Of a stretch of DNA of 64,000 bases, positions 7,533 through 16,944 are shown in pieces (positions within the stretch are counted from its first letter, which is position 1; each line of letters opens with the position of its first letter). The notes under the pieces were generated by a model, which saw only the letters and a list, made by a program, of their open reading frames with translations, was not told the origin of the DNA and searched no databases. The stretch is from Geothrix sp. SG200 (lineage in GTDB: Bacteria; Acidobacteriota; Holophagae; Holophagales; Holophagaceae): the NCBI RefSeq assembly GCF_022808935.1, contig NZ_JAKZFR010000001.1, positions 744,001-808,000 of the forward strand. The letters are read 5' to 3'. The position numbers and the translations under genes are program-made.

Positions 7533-9601
7533 GCGGGACTTCGACCTTCCTGCTGGAACTGCACTGCGAGGAGATTCCGGCGCGGTTCCTGGGGCCGCTG
7601 ACGGACGAATTCGCCACGGCCTTCGCGACCTGGGCCGGAGGGCAGGGCCTCGCGACCTCCGGCCTCGCGACCTTCTTCTCCCCGCGCAAGCTGGCTTGGC
7701 GCGCTTCGGGCCTGCCCGTCTCCCAGCCTGATCAAACCGAGATCCAGGTGGGCCCACCCCAGCGCATGTGCGTGGACGCGGAGGGCAAACCGACGATTCA
7801 GGGCGAGAAGTTCGCGGAGAAATGGGGGCTGCCGTTCTCGGCGGTGCGCTTCGAGCAGCCGGCGGGCAAGAAGGAGCCCTGCGCGGTGGTAACGCTCACG
7901 AAGCAGGGGCGGCCCACGGTGGAGTTGCTGGCGGAGGCCCTGCCGGGCCTCGTCGCCGGCCTGCACGTGCCCAAGGCCATGCGCTGGGGCTCGTCGGACT
8001 TCGAGTTCGTACGGCCCATCCGGAACATCCTCTGCCTCTTCGGTGAGGCGGTCGTGCCCATCACGGTGGATGGCGTCACCGCCACCGCCACCACCTGGGG
8101 CCACCGGCTGTTCCACCGCCAACATCCCGAGCCCGTGAAGGTCGCCACACCGGAGGCCTACGAGGCGGCCCTGGAGGTCGCGGGTGTCGTGGTCAGCCTG
8201 GAGGTCCGACGCGCCCGCATCGCGGAGCAGCTGGAGGCGCTCGCCGTCGAGGTCAAGGGCCGGGTGGTGTCCGATGCCGAGCTGCTGGACACCCTGGCGG
8301 AGATCGTGGAGTTCCCCAAGATCGTGCGCGGCGAGTTCCCCGCGGACTTCCTGGAGCTGCCCAAGGAGGTGCTGGTCACCAGCCTTCGCGAGCACCAGAA
8401 GAGCTTCTGCATCGAGCAGGCGGACGGGGCCCTGCTGCCGTTTTTCCTCACGGCCGCCAACCGCACGGACGACCCGGCGGGCTTCGTGAAGGCCGGCAAC
8501 GAGTGGGTGCTGAAGGCGCGCCTCTACGACGCGCGATTCTTCTTCGCCGAGGACCGCAAGCACCCCCTGTCCGACCGCCTGGAGAAGCTGAAGGCCCTCA
8601 CCTTCCAGCGGGAGCTGGGCAGCTACCACGACAAGACCGGCCGCGTGGTGGCCCTCACCAAGGCCCTGGCCACGCGCCTCTCCACGGACGACGAACACAT
8701 CGACCGCGCCCTGGAGGCCGCCCGCATGGCCAAGTGCGACCTGCGCACGCTGATGGTGGGCGAGTTCCCCGAGCTGCAGGGCGTCATGGGGGGCGAATAC
8801 CTCAAGCACGAAGGCGCCCACGAGGAGGTCTGGAAGGCCGTCAAGGAGCACTACCGGCCCGTCGGCGCCGAGGACGCCATCCCCGGCACACCCATGGGCT
8901 GCCTGCTGTCCCTCTGCGACAAGCTCGACACGGTCGCGGGCTGCTTCGCCGTGGGGCTCATCCCCAGCGGCTCCAAGGATCCCCTCGCCCTGCGCCGTGC
9001 GGGGCAGGGGATCGTCCGCATCCTCTGGGAGCAGGGCTGGCCCTTCACGCCTGGGGACCTCATCGGCGCGGCCCTGAAAGTGGTTGGCCCCAAGGCCACG
9101 AAGCCTGAGGCCGAGACCCGCGAGACCCTGCTGGCCTTCTTCAAGGACCGCGTGGCCTACCAGCTGGAGCTGGCCGGGTACGCCGGTTCGGTGCGCCGCT
9201 CCGCCCTGGCCGCGGGCTGGGAAGACCTGGCGGACCTCAAGGCCCGCTGCGAGGCCCTGTCCGCCTTTGCGGAGGACGCCCGCTTCGCCAGCCTCGCCCA
9301 GAGCGCCAAGCGCATCGGGAACATCCTGAAGGACGAAATCGCCGCAGGCGATTTCGATAGAGGCCTGCTGGCGCAGGCAGAGGAGAAAGTGCTGGCTGAA
9401 CACCTCGGCCGGCTCGAGGGTACCGCCGACCAGAAGGCCCTGCTCGCGGCCCTCGCTGATCTGGCCGAGCCCCTGGAGGCCTTCTTCAACGCCGTCATGG
9501 TGAAGTGCGACGACCCCGCCCTCCGCGCCGCCCGCCTCAGCCTTCTCCACCGTCTCCGCCAGGCCTTCCTGCGGATTGCGGACTTCAGCCTCTGGCAATA
9601 A
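7529..9601 (+). CDS. glyS: Glycyl-tRNA synthetase beta subunit
   Basis: A 690-aa beta subunit of tetrameric glycyl-tRNA synthetase, responsible mainly for tRNA recognition. The N-terminus [13 protein letters not shown] is the family signature. The body contains [42 protein letters not shown] and an HD-like block ([20 protein letters not shown]). The C-terminal anticodon-binding region includes [20 protein letters not shown]. Length is normal for the family (about 690). The GTG start at 7529 overlaps the glyQ stop (AAGTGA), so the two subunits are translationally coupled. No abnormality seen. Confidence 0.97.
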   Translation: MSGTSTFLLELHCEEIPARFLGPLTDEFATAFATWAGGQGLATSGLATFFSPRKLAWRASGLPVSQPDQTEIQVGPPQRMCVDAEGKPTIQGEKFAEKWGLPFSAVRFEQPAGKKEPCAVVTLTKQGRPTVELLAEALPGLVAGLHVPKAMRWGSSDFEFVRPIRNILCLFGEAVVPITVDGVTATATTWGHRLFHRQHPEPVKVATPEAYEAALEVAGVVVSLEVRRARIAEQLEALAVEVKGRVVSDAELLDTLAEIVEFPKIVRGEFPADFLELPKEVLVTSLREHQKSFCIEQADGALLPFFLTAANRTDDPAGFVKAGNEWVLKARLYDARFFFAEDRKHPLSDRLEKLKALTFQRELGSYHDKTGRVVALTKALATRLSTDDEHIDRALEAARMAKCDLRTLMVGEFPELQGVMGGEYLKHEGAHEEVWKAVKEHYRPVGAEDAIPGTPMGCLLSLCDKLDTVAGCFAVGLIPSGSKDPLALRRAGQGIVRILWEQGWPFTPGDLIGAALKVVGPKATKPEAETRETLLAFFKDRVAYQLELAGYAGSVRRSALAAGWEDLADLKARCEALSAFAEDARFASLAQSAKRIGNILKDEIAAGDFDRGLLAQAEEKVLAEHLGRLEGTADQKALLAALADLAEPLEAFFNAVMVKCDDPALRAARLSLLHRLRQAFLRIADFSLWQ

Positions 9602-9665
9602 CTTCCTGAGGCTGCCTTTCACCTTCAGATTTAGGATGGATCCATCCCTCCTTGAGGATTGATCC

Positions 9666-11618
9666 ATGCGCACCCACCTGATGGCGTCAGCCCTGATGAT
9701 CTTGTGCCTGCGTGGCCTGATGGCGGAGCTACCGCAGATCAAACCTGACGTGTGGGAGGTCAAAGAGGCCGAAACCAAGGGCTTCGGCGCCATCATCCTC
9801 GAACGGACGATCAGGTTTCATGCCGCCTCTGTGGAGCACGCCTACCTTATCCGTGTCCTGAACGAGCAAGGCAGGAATGCGGTGGAGTTCCCCAAATTCC
9901 TGCCCACGAGCACCATCGAGGGCCGAACCATCGCGCGAGGAGGGGTCGAGACCCCCTTCAAGGCTTCTTCCGATTTCCAGACCAAGGCTCTGGTGGAGAC
10001 CGGAAAGGGGTCTCTTAACCGTACTTCGGTGATCCCCCCCGGACTGACGTCGGATTGCGTCGTGCAGATCCAGTGGACCGAGCGGGCCTTCTTTGGGCTC
10101 GCGGGGCCCTTCTGGGATTACCAGGTGCAGGACCGGGTGTTCTCCCTGGGGGCACGGCTTCCAACCCGGCGGTTGGAACTGGAGGTCTATGACGACCTCG
10201 CCTGGGGCTACGACCTCCAGACCGGCCCCCGGGGCGCTCAGATCGTGAACGGGAAGGGATTCAGGAAGGCGATCTTCAAGGAGATCCCGGCCTACGAGTG
10301 GGTGCCCTATTCGGAGGAGAGCGCCAAGGACAATCCCCGCTTCGTCCTGTACCAGCAACCCCGGTACCTGGTGGAGGCGTCTCAGAAGGGGGAGAAGGTG
10401 TTCTGGGAGGAGGTTGCGAACCATTGGTACCGGCCCTTCTACGATCAGAAAATCCAGTACGGGAAGGTCTGGGGAGCTTTCTCGGACGAGATCCGCCAAG
10501 GGCTCCCGCCTTCCCGGCAAGCGGCCGCGCTCGAGCTGCATCGCCGCCTGGTGGCCCGGTTTCTGGACGTCACGGCTCTCACCCCCGAGGAATTGGCGGC
10601 CCGTTCGGAGAAGCAGAACAAGCGAAAGATCGATCCTCGGGATTTTGGAGAGGTCCTGAAGACCGGCGAAACCACCGGCGCCGGCCTTCACCTCCTTCTC
10701 TGGAGCCTGCTCGGTTCGTCTGGGATTCCGGCCAAGCCCGTGTTCATGGTCGACCGGCGCGAGCGGAAGCTGAGGCCCAAGGAGTGCAACATCGCCCAAC
10801 TGGGGGACTGGGTCCTGATGATCGAACAGGAGGGTGCGCCGCCGATCTTCATCGAACCGGCCCGACGCTTTGCGCCACCGGACCTCATTCTGCCGAAATT
10901 CCAGGGAACGGAGGCTCTGGCGCTCACGCCCGCCGACCCCAAGTGGGGCTACCAGGTCGTGAAAGTGCCGATCCAGGATGGATCCCGCAATACGCAGGTG
11001 GTGAAGGTGACCACCATCGTGGGCGAGGATCGGGATCAGATCCATCTGACCTCCCACAGTACCGGCATCAAGGATTGGGAGGAACGCGCCCAGTGGTGGT
11101 CCATGCTTCCCGCGGAGCGGAACAAGAACCTCAAGGAGATTCTCGAGAAGAGGGATGCGGCCGTGCAGATCGAGACGGCCACGGTAGGCCCCTACAACAG
11201 AGGTCCCTTCGAGTGGAAATGCGATGCCGTGAGGGAGCGGGATGCAGCGCGCCACATCGAGGTGAACCCGTTTCCGCTGGTGGATTCTCCGATGGACCTT
11301 CCGAGGGATCTTCCGGCCCAGCGCCAGGAACGGATCGCGCTCCCTCTACTCGGCCTTCAGGAATACCAGGCGATCATCGTATGCCCGCAGGGGTTCGTTT
11401 GGTCCGGCGCTCCTCCGATCCAGCGGTCGAATACCTTCGGCGAGGTGAACTGGACCGCTGGCCCCGGGGACTCCCCCTCCGAGATCCGCGTGCTGCTCAA
11501 GGTCCGCACCACGACATTGTTGGCTGAACCCTCCAGCTATCCCGAATTCAAGACCTTCCTGGCCTGGGTACGCGAGAGCTTCTCCAGGACCATCACCCTC
11601 TCCCGGTCATCGTCATGA
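9666..11618 (+). CDS. DUF3857-type secreted protein with lost transglutaminase triad
   Basis: A 650-aa exported protein (signal-like MRTHLMASALMILCLRGLMA) related to DUF3857/transglutaminase-like proteins. It is about the same size as the next gene and coupled to it by an ATGA overlap. The N-terminal DUF3857-like beta domain is recognisable (RTIRFHAASVEHAYLIRVLN, residues about 47-66). In the transglutaminase-like region the catalytic residues of the partner are replaced. Where the partner has YGDCKD this protein has GETTGAG. The His of FNHVI aligns with LGDWVLM. The Asp of LVDPT aligns with FIEPA. The alignments are by eye from motif order and spacing. Probable role: a non-enzymatic partner of the following protein in the periplasm. 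Exact function unknown. Confidence 0.72.
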   Translation: MRTHLMASALMILCLRGLMAELPQIKPDVWEVKEAETKGFGAIILERTIRFHAASVEHAYLIRVLNEQGRNAVEFPKFLPTSTIEGRTIARGGVETPFKASSDFQTKALVETGKGSLNRTSVIPPGLTSDCVVQIQWTERAFFGLAGPFWDYQVQDRVFSLGARLPTRRLELEVYDDLAWGYDLQTGPRGAQIVNGKGFRKAIFKEIPAYEWVPYSEESAKDNPRFVLYQQPRYLVEASQKGEKVFWEEVANHWYRPFYDQKIQYGKVWGAFSDEIRQGLPPSRQAAALELHRRLVARFLDVTALTPEELAARSEKQNKRKIDPRDFGEVLKTGETTGAGLHLLLWSLLGSSGIPAKPVFMVDRRERKLRPKECNIAQLGDWVLMIEQEGAPPIFIEPARRFAPPDLILPKFQGTEALALTPADPKWGYQVVKVPIQDGSRNTQVVKVTTIVGEDRDQIHLTSHSTGIKDWEERAQWWSMLPAERNKNLKEILEKRDAAVQIETATVGPYNRGPFEWKCDAVRERDAARHIEVNPFPLVDSPMDLPRDLPAQRQERIALPLLGLQEYQAIIVCPQGFVWSGAPPIQRSNTFGEVNWTAGPGDSPSEIRVLLKVRTTTLLAEPSSYPEFKTFLAWVRESFSRTITLSRSSS

Positions 11619-13618
11619 GCCGCATGATCGCCCTGCTGTTCCTGCTCCTCGCTGGGGCATGGCCGGTGCGAGCCCAGTTCTGGGGTCTTCCCAACTGGGC
11701 GGACAGCGCCGTTCGGGATTCAGCGACCCGAATGCCGCCAGAAGGGGAAGATGCGTGGATTCTTCTGGATCAAACCCTGGTCAGCTACCGCGGCGCGGGA
11801 GAGCTCCGGAAAATCCACACCAGGGTCGTGCGCGTGCTCACCAAGCAAGGCAGGGATGAAGGCACCTTCCTGAGCCGCGGGTTCGGCAAGACGGTGTCCA
11901 AGATCCAGAAACTCAAAGGCTGGAATCTACGCCCGGATGGCTCTACGCGGAAGATCGACCGGGACGATCTGGTGAGCATCGACGCGGATGCCTTCGCGGG
12001 GCGAACGGTTTCCACCGAGGTTCTGTCCGCAGCGACCCTGCCGGATGTCGAGGTCGGCTGCATCATCGCCTTCGAGTCCCAGGAGACCCTGAAGCTCCCG
12101 TTGGGACCAGTGGATCTTGTGTTTCCCTTGGAAAGCCACCCCATCCGGCGCTACATCCTGGAGGTGGGGGTGGACCTCCCCTTCCGGACCACCAGCAGAG
12201 AGGAGCTGCTCTCCGTCCGCGTCGACTCCCGGAACCTGAATGCCTGGGCCTCCGTCATCCGCCAGAGCGACCGGTTGGTCGAGCTGGAGGATCTCCCGGC
12301 ATTGCCGAAGGACGAGCCCTGGGCGGCCGCGGGCCTCGAGCAGGTTCCTTTCGTCAGCCTTCGCTTCCAGGATCCGGCGCTGACCGTCTGCCCTGACCTG
12401 TCGAACTGGGATGGCTACGCGAAGTGGATCCACCAGCGTTACGCACCCATGATCGAGAAGGTCCAGCCCGTTCCCATGGAGGGGGTGAGCGCCCGGGACG
12501 CGCTTGTGCGACTCAGCCAGTGGATGAGGACCTCACTCGTCTATCGCATGGTCTACCTGAGCCCTGAGCGTGGCTGGATCCCCGAGCGCAGTACGGAGAC
12601 CCTCCGGCGTCGCTACGGGGATTGCAAGGACCTGGCCACCTGCCTGCTGGGTGGGGCCAGCGCCCTCCGGTTGGATGGCAGTCCCGTCCTGGCGCGCCTG
12701 GGTCAGGGGCGTATTCCAGGGGACGCACCCGTGAATCCGTTCCTCTTCAATCACGTCATCGCCGCCATCCGCCTGGACCAATCCCTGGGGTTTCCCGCAG
12801 AGGTGCAGACACCGCGAGGCCGCTTTCTCCTGGTGGATCCCACCTCCCGGACGACGCCGCTGGGGTGGCTGCCCGTGGGGCATCGGGGGGCCCGGCTCAT
12901 GATCTGCACCGCGGAGGGGGCGACCTGGGTGGAAGTGCCGGATTCGGCCCTCGACCGGGAACGAGTCGAGTACCACCTCGAAGGCCAGATCTCGTCCGAA
13001 GGTGTCCTGACAGGCACTTTGCGAATCCTGGAATCCGCCGACGCCCTTGGACTTCAGAGCATCGCCCAGGCCGAAGGAGCCAAGGGGCTGAAGCAGCACT
13101 CGCTGCGGTTCGCTCCTCAGGCCCTGCCGGCGCACTGGGAGGTGGTCTCCATCCGGCCACCGATGCAACCAGAGGACCCCTTTGAGACGATCCTGAAGAT
13201 CGAGTACTCCGGTGCCCGGATCCAGAAGGGGGGCGAATGGGAGCTGAACCTCCCCGCCCTGGTGAGGCCTCCCGCTCCGCTCAAGCGGACGAAGGCGAAG
13301 CGCCGCTTCCCGATCGAGGTCCCCCCAGGGGTGGATTACCATTGGACGGCTTCCCTCAAGGTGGGGACTGAAGCCAGTCCTGTGTGCGCCAGCGGCCGTC
13401 TGGCCACGCCCCTGCGGGAGGCCACCTGGAAGGCCTCCTCCCAGGGCGGCATGCTGGACTTGGCCCTGGACCACCGGCAGAAGCCCGTGCGATGGGAGAT
13501 CAAAGACCAGGATGCCGGCCTGCAGGCTCTTAGGAAGGACCGCAGCGACTGCCTTCGCTTCCTCGAAGAAGCCCTGGCCTTCCAGCCCGGTCAGGGACCC
13601 GCCACTGGTCACAAGTGA
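11615..13618 (+). CDS. DUF3857 and transglutaminase-like domain protein
   Basis: A 667-aa exported protein: signal peptide at residues 1-21 (ending PVRAQ), an N-terminal DUF3857 domain (about 45-200), a transglutaminase-like domain (about 270-440) and a C-terminal beta-rich region. The Cys-His-Asp triad is present as YGDCKD (about residue 335), FNHVI (about 377) and LLVDPT (about 410). Such proteins are thought to act on peptides or proteins in the periplasm; substrates are unknown. Its ATG overlaps the stop of the preceding, triad-less relative, so the pair is cotranslated. The gene ends 33 bp before guaA. Confidence 0.82.
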   Translation: MSRMIALLFLLLAGAWPVRAQFWGLPNWADSAVRDSATRMPPEGEDAWILLDQTLVSYRGAGELRKIHTRVVRVLTKQGRDEGTFLSRGFGKTVSKIQKLKGWNLRPDGSTRKIDRDDLVSIDADAFAGRTVSTEVLSAATLPDVEVGCIIAFESQETLKLPLGPVDLVFPLESHPIRRYILEVGVDLPFRTTSREELLSVRVDSRNLNAWASVIRQSDRLVELEDLPALPKDEPWAAAGLEQVPFVSLRFQDPALTVCPDLSNWDGYAKWIHQRYAPMIEKVQPVPMEGVSARDALVRLSQWMRTSLVYRMVYLSPERGWIPERSTETLRRRYGDCKDLATCLLGGASALRLDGSPVLARLGQGRIPGDAPVNPFLFNHVIAAIRLDQSLGFPAEVQTPRGRFLLVDPTSRTTPLGWLPVGHRGARLMICTAEGATWVEVPDSALDRERVEYHLEGQISSEGVLTGTLRILESADALGLQSIAQAEGAKGLKQHSLRFAPQALPAHWEVVSIRPPMQPEDPFETILKIEYSGARIQKGGEWELNLPALVRPPAPLKRTKAKRRFPIEVPPGVDYHWTASLKVGTEASPVCASGRLATPLREATWKASSQGGMLDLALDHRQKPVRWEIKDQDAGLQALRKDRSDCLRFLEEALAFQPGQGPATGHK

Positions 13619-13651
13619 CTCCCCTTGAGAGAATGTCCTTTTGGGACATCC

Positions 13652-15181
13652 ATGCACCACGAGCGCATCGCCATCATCGACTACGGCAGCCAATACACGC
13701 GGCTCATCACGCGGCGGCTGCGCGAGCTGGGGGCCTTCGGGCTCGTTTACAACAGCGGCGCGACGGCTCGGGAGATCGCGGGGGCGGACCTGAAGGGCGT
13801 GATCCTGTCCGGCGGGCCCAACTCGGTGCTGGAGCCCGGGGCGCCGGACCTGGACCCGGCCATCCTGGATCTCGGCGTGCCCATTCTCGGCATCTGCTAC
13901 GGCCAGCAGCTCCTGGCCCGGAACCTGGGCGGGCAGTTGCACCGCTCCGCGAGCCGGGAATACGGCAAGGCGGAGATCCAGGCCACGCCTGAGGGCTCGA
14001 TGCTCTTCGAAGGGCTGCCCCACGCCCAGCAGGTGTGGATGAGCCATGGCGACCATGTGGAAGTCGCCCCGACGGGCTTCACGGTCACGGCGAAGACGCC
14101 CAGCGTGCCCGTGGCGGCCATGGAGGACCCGAAGCGCGGGATCTACTGCCTCCAGTTCCACCCGGAGGTCACCCACAGCACCCAGGGCACGCCCCTGCTG
14201 CTGAACTTCCTCAAGCGCTGCGGCATGGCCCTGGATTGGAACGCGGGCAACTTCATCGAGGAGAAGGTCAAGGTCATCCGCGAGCAGGTGGGGCAGGGCA
14301 CCGTGGTGCTGGGCCTCAGCGGCGGCGTGGACTCCAGCGTGGCGGCCCTCCTGCTGCACAAGGCCATCGGGAAGCAGCTCACCTGCGTGTTCGTGGACCA
14401 CGGCCTCATGCGCAAGGACGAGATGAAGCAGGTGCAGGCCTACTTCGCCCCCTTCGAGCTCAACGTGATCTGGGTGGACGCCTCGGACGAGTTCCTGGGA
14501 GCCCTGGCGGGCGTGACCGATCCCGAGCAGAAGCGGAAGATCATCGGCGGCAAGTTCATCGAGGTCTTCGAGCGCGAGGCCGGCAAGGTGAAAGCCGACT
14601 TCCTGGGCCAGGGCACCACCTACCCGGACGTCATCGAGTCCAGCGGCATCGGCGGGGCCATCCTGGTGAAGTCCCACCACAACGTGGGTGGCCTGCCGGA
14701 GCGCATGAAGCTCAAGCTGGTGGAGCCCCTGCGCGAGCTGTTCAAGGACGAGGTCCGCGCCACGGGCCTGGCCCTGGGCCTGCCGGAGGAGATGAACCAA
14801 CGGCATCCCTTCCCGGGCCCCGGCCTGGCCGTGCGCCTGCCGGGCGCCATCACCCGGGAGCGTGCCACCATCCTCCAGAACGCCGACGCCATCTTCCTCC
14901 AGGAGCTGCGGGAGAGCGGCTGGTACGGCCGCACCAGCCAGGCCTTCGCCGTGCTGCTGCCGGTCCAGACGGTGGGCATCATGGGTGATGAGCGCACCTT
15001 CGAGTGGATGTGCGCGCTGCGCGCCGTCACCAGCGAGGACTTCATGACCGCGGACTGGGCCCGGCTGCCTCACGAGTTGCTGGACCGGATCGCCCAGCGC
15101 ATCGTCCGCGAGGTGAAGGGCATCAACCGCGTGGTCTTCGACATCACCTCCAAGCCACCTGCGACCATCGAATACGAATGA
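13652..15181 (+). CDS. guaA: GMP synthase (glutamine-hydrolysing)
   Basis: A 509-aa GMP synthetase converting XMP + glutamine + ATP to GMP. The N-terminal class I glutamine amidotransferase domain has DYGSQYT, the nucleophile Cys82 in GICYGQQ, and the FHPEVTHS His/Glu pair. The ATP-pyrophosphatase domain carries the PP-loop LSGGVDSSVAA (about 222-232). The C-terminal dimerisation domain contains QRHPFPGPGLAVR and ends in the typical KPPATIEYE. The start at 13652 is preferred over a TTG nine codons upstream because it gives the standard N-terminus. A CGCAGAGA palindromic repeat follows the stop within 7 bp. No purine riboswitch is seen in the 33-bp leader. Confidence 0.97.
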   Translation: MHHERIAIIDYGSQYTRLITRRLRELGAFGLVYNSGATAREIAGADLKGVILSGGPNSVLEPGAPDLDPAILDLGVPILGICYGQQLLARNLGGQLHRSASREYGKAEIQATPEGSMLFEGLPHAQQVWMSHGDHVEVAPTGFTVTAKTPSVPVAAMEDPKRGIYCLQFHPEVTHSTQGTPLLLNFLKRCGMALDWNAGNFIEEKVKVIREQVGQGTVVLGLSGGVDSSVAALLLHKAIGKQLTCVFVDHGLMRKDEMKQVQAYFAPFELNVIWVDASDEFLGALAGVTDPEQKRKIIGGKFIEVFEREAGKVKADFLGQGTTYPDVIESSGIGGAILVKSHHNVGGLPERMKLKLVEPLRELFKDEVRATGLALGLPEEMNQRHPFPGPGLAVRLPGAITRERATILQNADAIFLQELRESGWYGRTSQAFAVLLPVQTVGIMGDERTFEWMCALRAVTSEDFMTADWARLPHELLDRIAQRIVREVKGINRVVFDITSKPPATIEYE

Positions 15182-15187
15182 GTGTTT

Positions 15188-15262
15188 AACCGCAGAGAAC
15201 GCAGAGAGCGCAGAGAAAAACACTCATTCTTTCCTCTGCGTTCTCCGCGTCCTCTGCGGTGA
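15188..15262. repeat. CGCAGAGA inverted repeat element (copy 1)
   Basis: Palindromic element directly after guaA. The left arm (15188-15219) is built of 9-base units (GCAGAGAAC, GCAGAGAGC, GCAGAGAAA). The right arm (15231-15260) is the imperfect reverse complement, and a ~12-base AT-rich loop lies between. It could form a long hairpin and act as a terminator, but the same sequence recurs at 24004 and 29724 and inside glyQ, so it is a dispersed repeat family. Confidence 0.85.
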
Positions 15263-15280
15263 TATTTTTTCTGGAAAACC

Positions 15281-15727
15281 ATGGCCAAGCGTGTCGAACC
15301 CGTCCGCAAGTCGGTGAAGGAGATCCTGGAGGACCTGCTGGCGGGGCACCGCGAGGCGGCCTTCAGCGGGCCGGAGGCTGCGCTCAAGTACCTGCGCCGG
15401 ACTCTGGAGGGGCAGGCCAGTCTGCCGAACGCCGTGAAGTGCGTGGCCCACGACTTGACCGCCGAAGCCCTGGCACAGCTCGGTCAGTGGGAGGCCTGCA
15501 CCGGATCGGTGGCCGCGGTGATCGGCCACCTGCCGGATCTGGAAGCGGCCTTCCCGCATGAGTACCGGCGGATGCTGGAGAACCTCACCTGCTTCGAGCG
15601 GGGCATCCAGGCCCACAGCGAGCTTGGAGACTTCCACGAAGCCCTGGCCCTTTGTGAGCGGGCCATCGGCTTGGATCTGGGCGCCCACTTCCGGGCCAAG
15701 CGGGACTCCCTCGAGTGGGCCCGGTGA
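15281..15727 (+). CDS. Hypothetical helical (TPR-like) protein
   Basis: A 148-aa soluble, all-helical protein with no signal peptide. No catalytic motif is visible. The spacing of Ala, Leu and Gly in HDLTAEALAQLGQWEAC (about 61-77) and HSELGDFHEALALCERAIGL (about 112-131) resembles TPR helix pairs, so a two- or three-repeat TPR-like fold is likely. The start follows the repeat element after guaA and overlaps no neighbour. The HD-GYP regulator begins 130 bp downstream, but nothing links the two functionally. Function unknown. Confidence 0.7.
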   Translation: MAKRVEPVRKSVKEILEDLLAGHREAAFSGPEAALKYLRRTLEGQASLPNAVKCVAHDLTAEALAQLGQWEACTGSVAAVIGHLPDLEAAFPHEYRRMLENLTCFERGIQAHSELGDFHEALALCERAIGLDLGAHFRAKRDSLEWAR

Positions 15728-15857
15728 CCGGGGGGGCAGTGGAGGCACGTCACACCTCACCCGCACCGATGCTTCAGGGTTTTTTCCACCTGTGCCATCA
15801 TCGAAGCCGATAGCGATCCACCAGTCTTGCCGTTCAATACCAGTCCCGGGAAGGTCC

Positions 15858-16940
15858 ATGGGCGAAGACATCCAAGTGGTGCCCCAGCAGGTCAGCATCC
15901 TGATCGTGGATGACCTGCCCATCATCCGCCTGTCGCTCGAGCGGATCCTGGCGAAGGCGGGGTACCGGTGCCGGACAGCCGGCGACGTACCGGCCGCCCT
16001 CAAGGCCCTGGAAGAGGAACCCTCCGACCTGGTGCTCAGCGACATCCAGATGCCGGGGGCCTCGGGGCTCGACCTGGTGAAGGCACTCCAGCCCCGCATT
16101 CCGGACATCTCCGTGGTGATGGTGAGCTCCACGGAGGCGGCCGAGACGGCCATCGAGTGCCTCCAGGAGGGCGCCTTCGGCTATGTGCTGAAGCCCTTCC
16201 AGCCTCGGGAGATCCTGGTCCAGGTGAATGCAGCGCTGAGGCGGCGGATGCTGGAGATCGCCTTCCGAGATCGGGAGGCCCAGCTCGCCCAGAAGGTCCG
16301 CGAACAGACCGAGCAGATCCGCGCTTCCCGCGAGGAAGTGGCGCTCCGTCTCATCTCCGCCAGTGAGCACCGGGACCACGAGACTGGCACGCACGTCCGC
16401 CGGATCGGCCTCTACGCCGCGGAAATGGGCCGGCTGCTGGGCTGGGACGAGGAGACCATCGAGACCATCCGGGCCGCCGCGCCCATGCACGACATCGGGA
16501 AGGTGGGCGTGCCGGACGCCATCCTCCAGAAGCCGGGCGCCCTCACGGTGGAGGAATGGGTGACCATGAAGCGGCATACCTCCATGGGAGCCACCATCCT
16601 GAAGGGCTCGAAGGTGCCCTTCATCCAGATGGGGGCCCGCATCGCCTTCGGCCATCACGAAAAGTGGGATGGCACCGGCTATCCGAGGGGCCTGAAGGGG
16701 GAGGCCATCCCCATCGAGGCCCGCATCACCACCCTGGTGGATGTCTTTGATGCGGCCAGCAGCCGGCGCCACTACAAGGACGCCTGGCCCGAGGACCAGG
16801 TGGTGGCCCTGCTCCAGAGGGGGCGGGGAGTCCATTTCGACCCGCAGCTGGTGGATCTCTTCCTGGCCCATGTCGACCGGTTCGCCGCGATCCTCGCCGC
16901 GAACCCGGATGAGGAACGCGACGAGGATCCGGGGATCTGA
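15858..16940 (+). CDS. Response regulator with HD-GYP phosphodiesterase domain
   Basis: A 360-aa two-domain regulator. The receiver domain (about 12-125) has the acidic pair VDD (18-19), phospho-acceptor Asp62 in LVLSDIQMPG, and Lys112 in YVLKPF. A helical linker (about 130-175) leads to an HD-GYP domain with MHDIGKVGVPD (HD metal ligands), FGHHEKWDGTGYPRGL (the HH and GYP signatures) and LVDVFDA. HD-GYP proteins hydrolyse cyclic di-GMP; the signature residues appear intact, so activity is expected and controlled by phosphorylation. No histidine kinase is adjacent, so its partner kinase lies elsewhere. ATG 15858 is chosen for the standard start of the receiver domain. Confidence 0.93.
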   Translation: MGEDIQVVPQQVSILIVDDLPIIRLSLERILAKAGYRCRTAGDVPAALKALEEEPSDLVLSDIQMPGASGLDLVKALQPRIPDISVVMVSSTEAAETAIECLQEGAFGYVLKPFQPREILVQVNAALRRRMLEIAFRDREAQLAQKVREQTEQIRASREEVALRLISASEHRDHETGTHVRRIGLYAAEMGRLLGWDEETIETIRAAAPMHDIGKVGVPDAILQKPGALTVEEWVTMKRHTSMGATILKGSKVPFIQMGARIAFGHHEKWDGTGYPRGLKGEAIPIEARITTLVDVFDAASSRRHYKDAWPEDQVVALLQRGRGVHFDPQLVDLFLAHVDRFAAILAANPDEERDEDPGI

Positions 16941-16944
16941 AGGC

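Noticed and set aside
7313-9796. 827-codon open frame antisense to glyS
   Set aside because: It is a shadow of high-GC codon usage on the opposite strand of glyS, with no family-like sequence; glyS itself is unambiguous.
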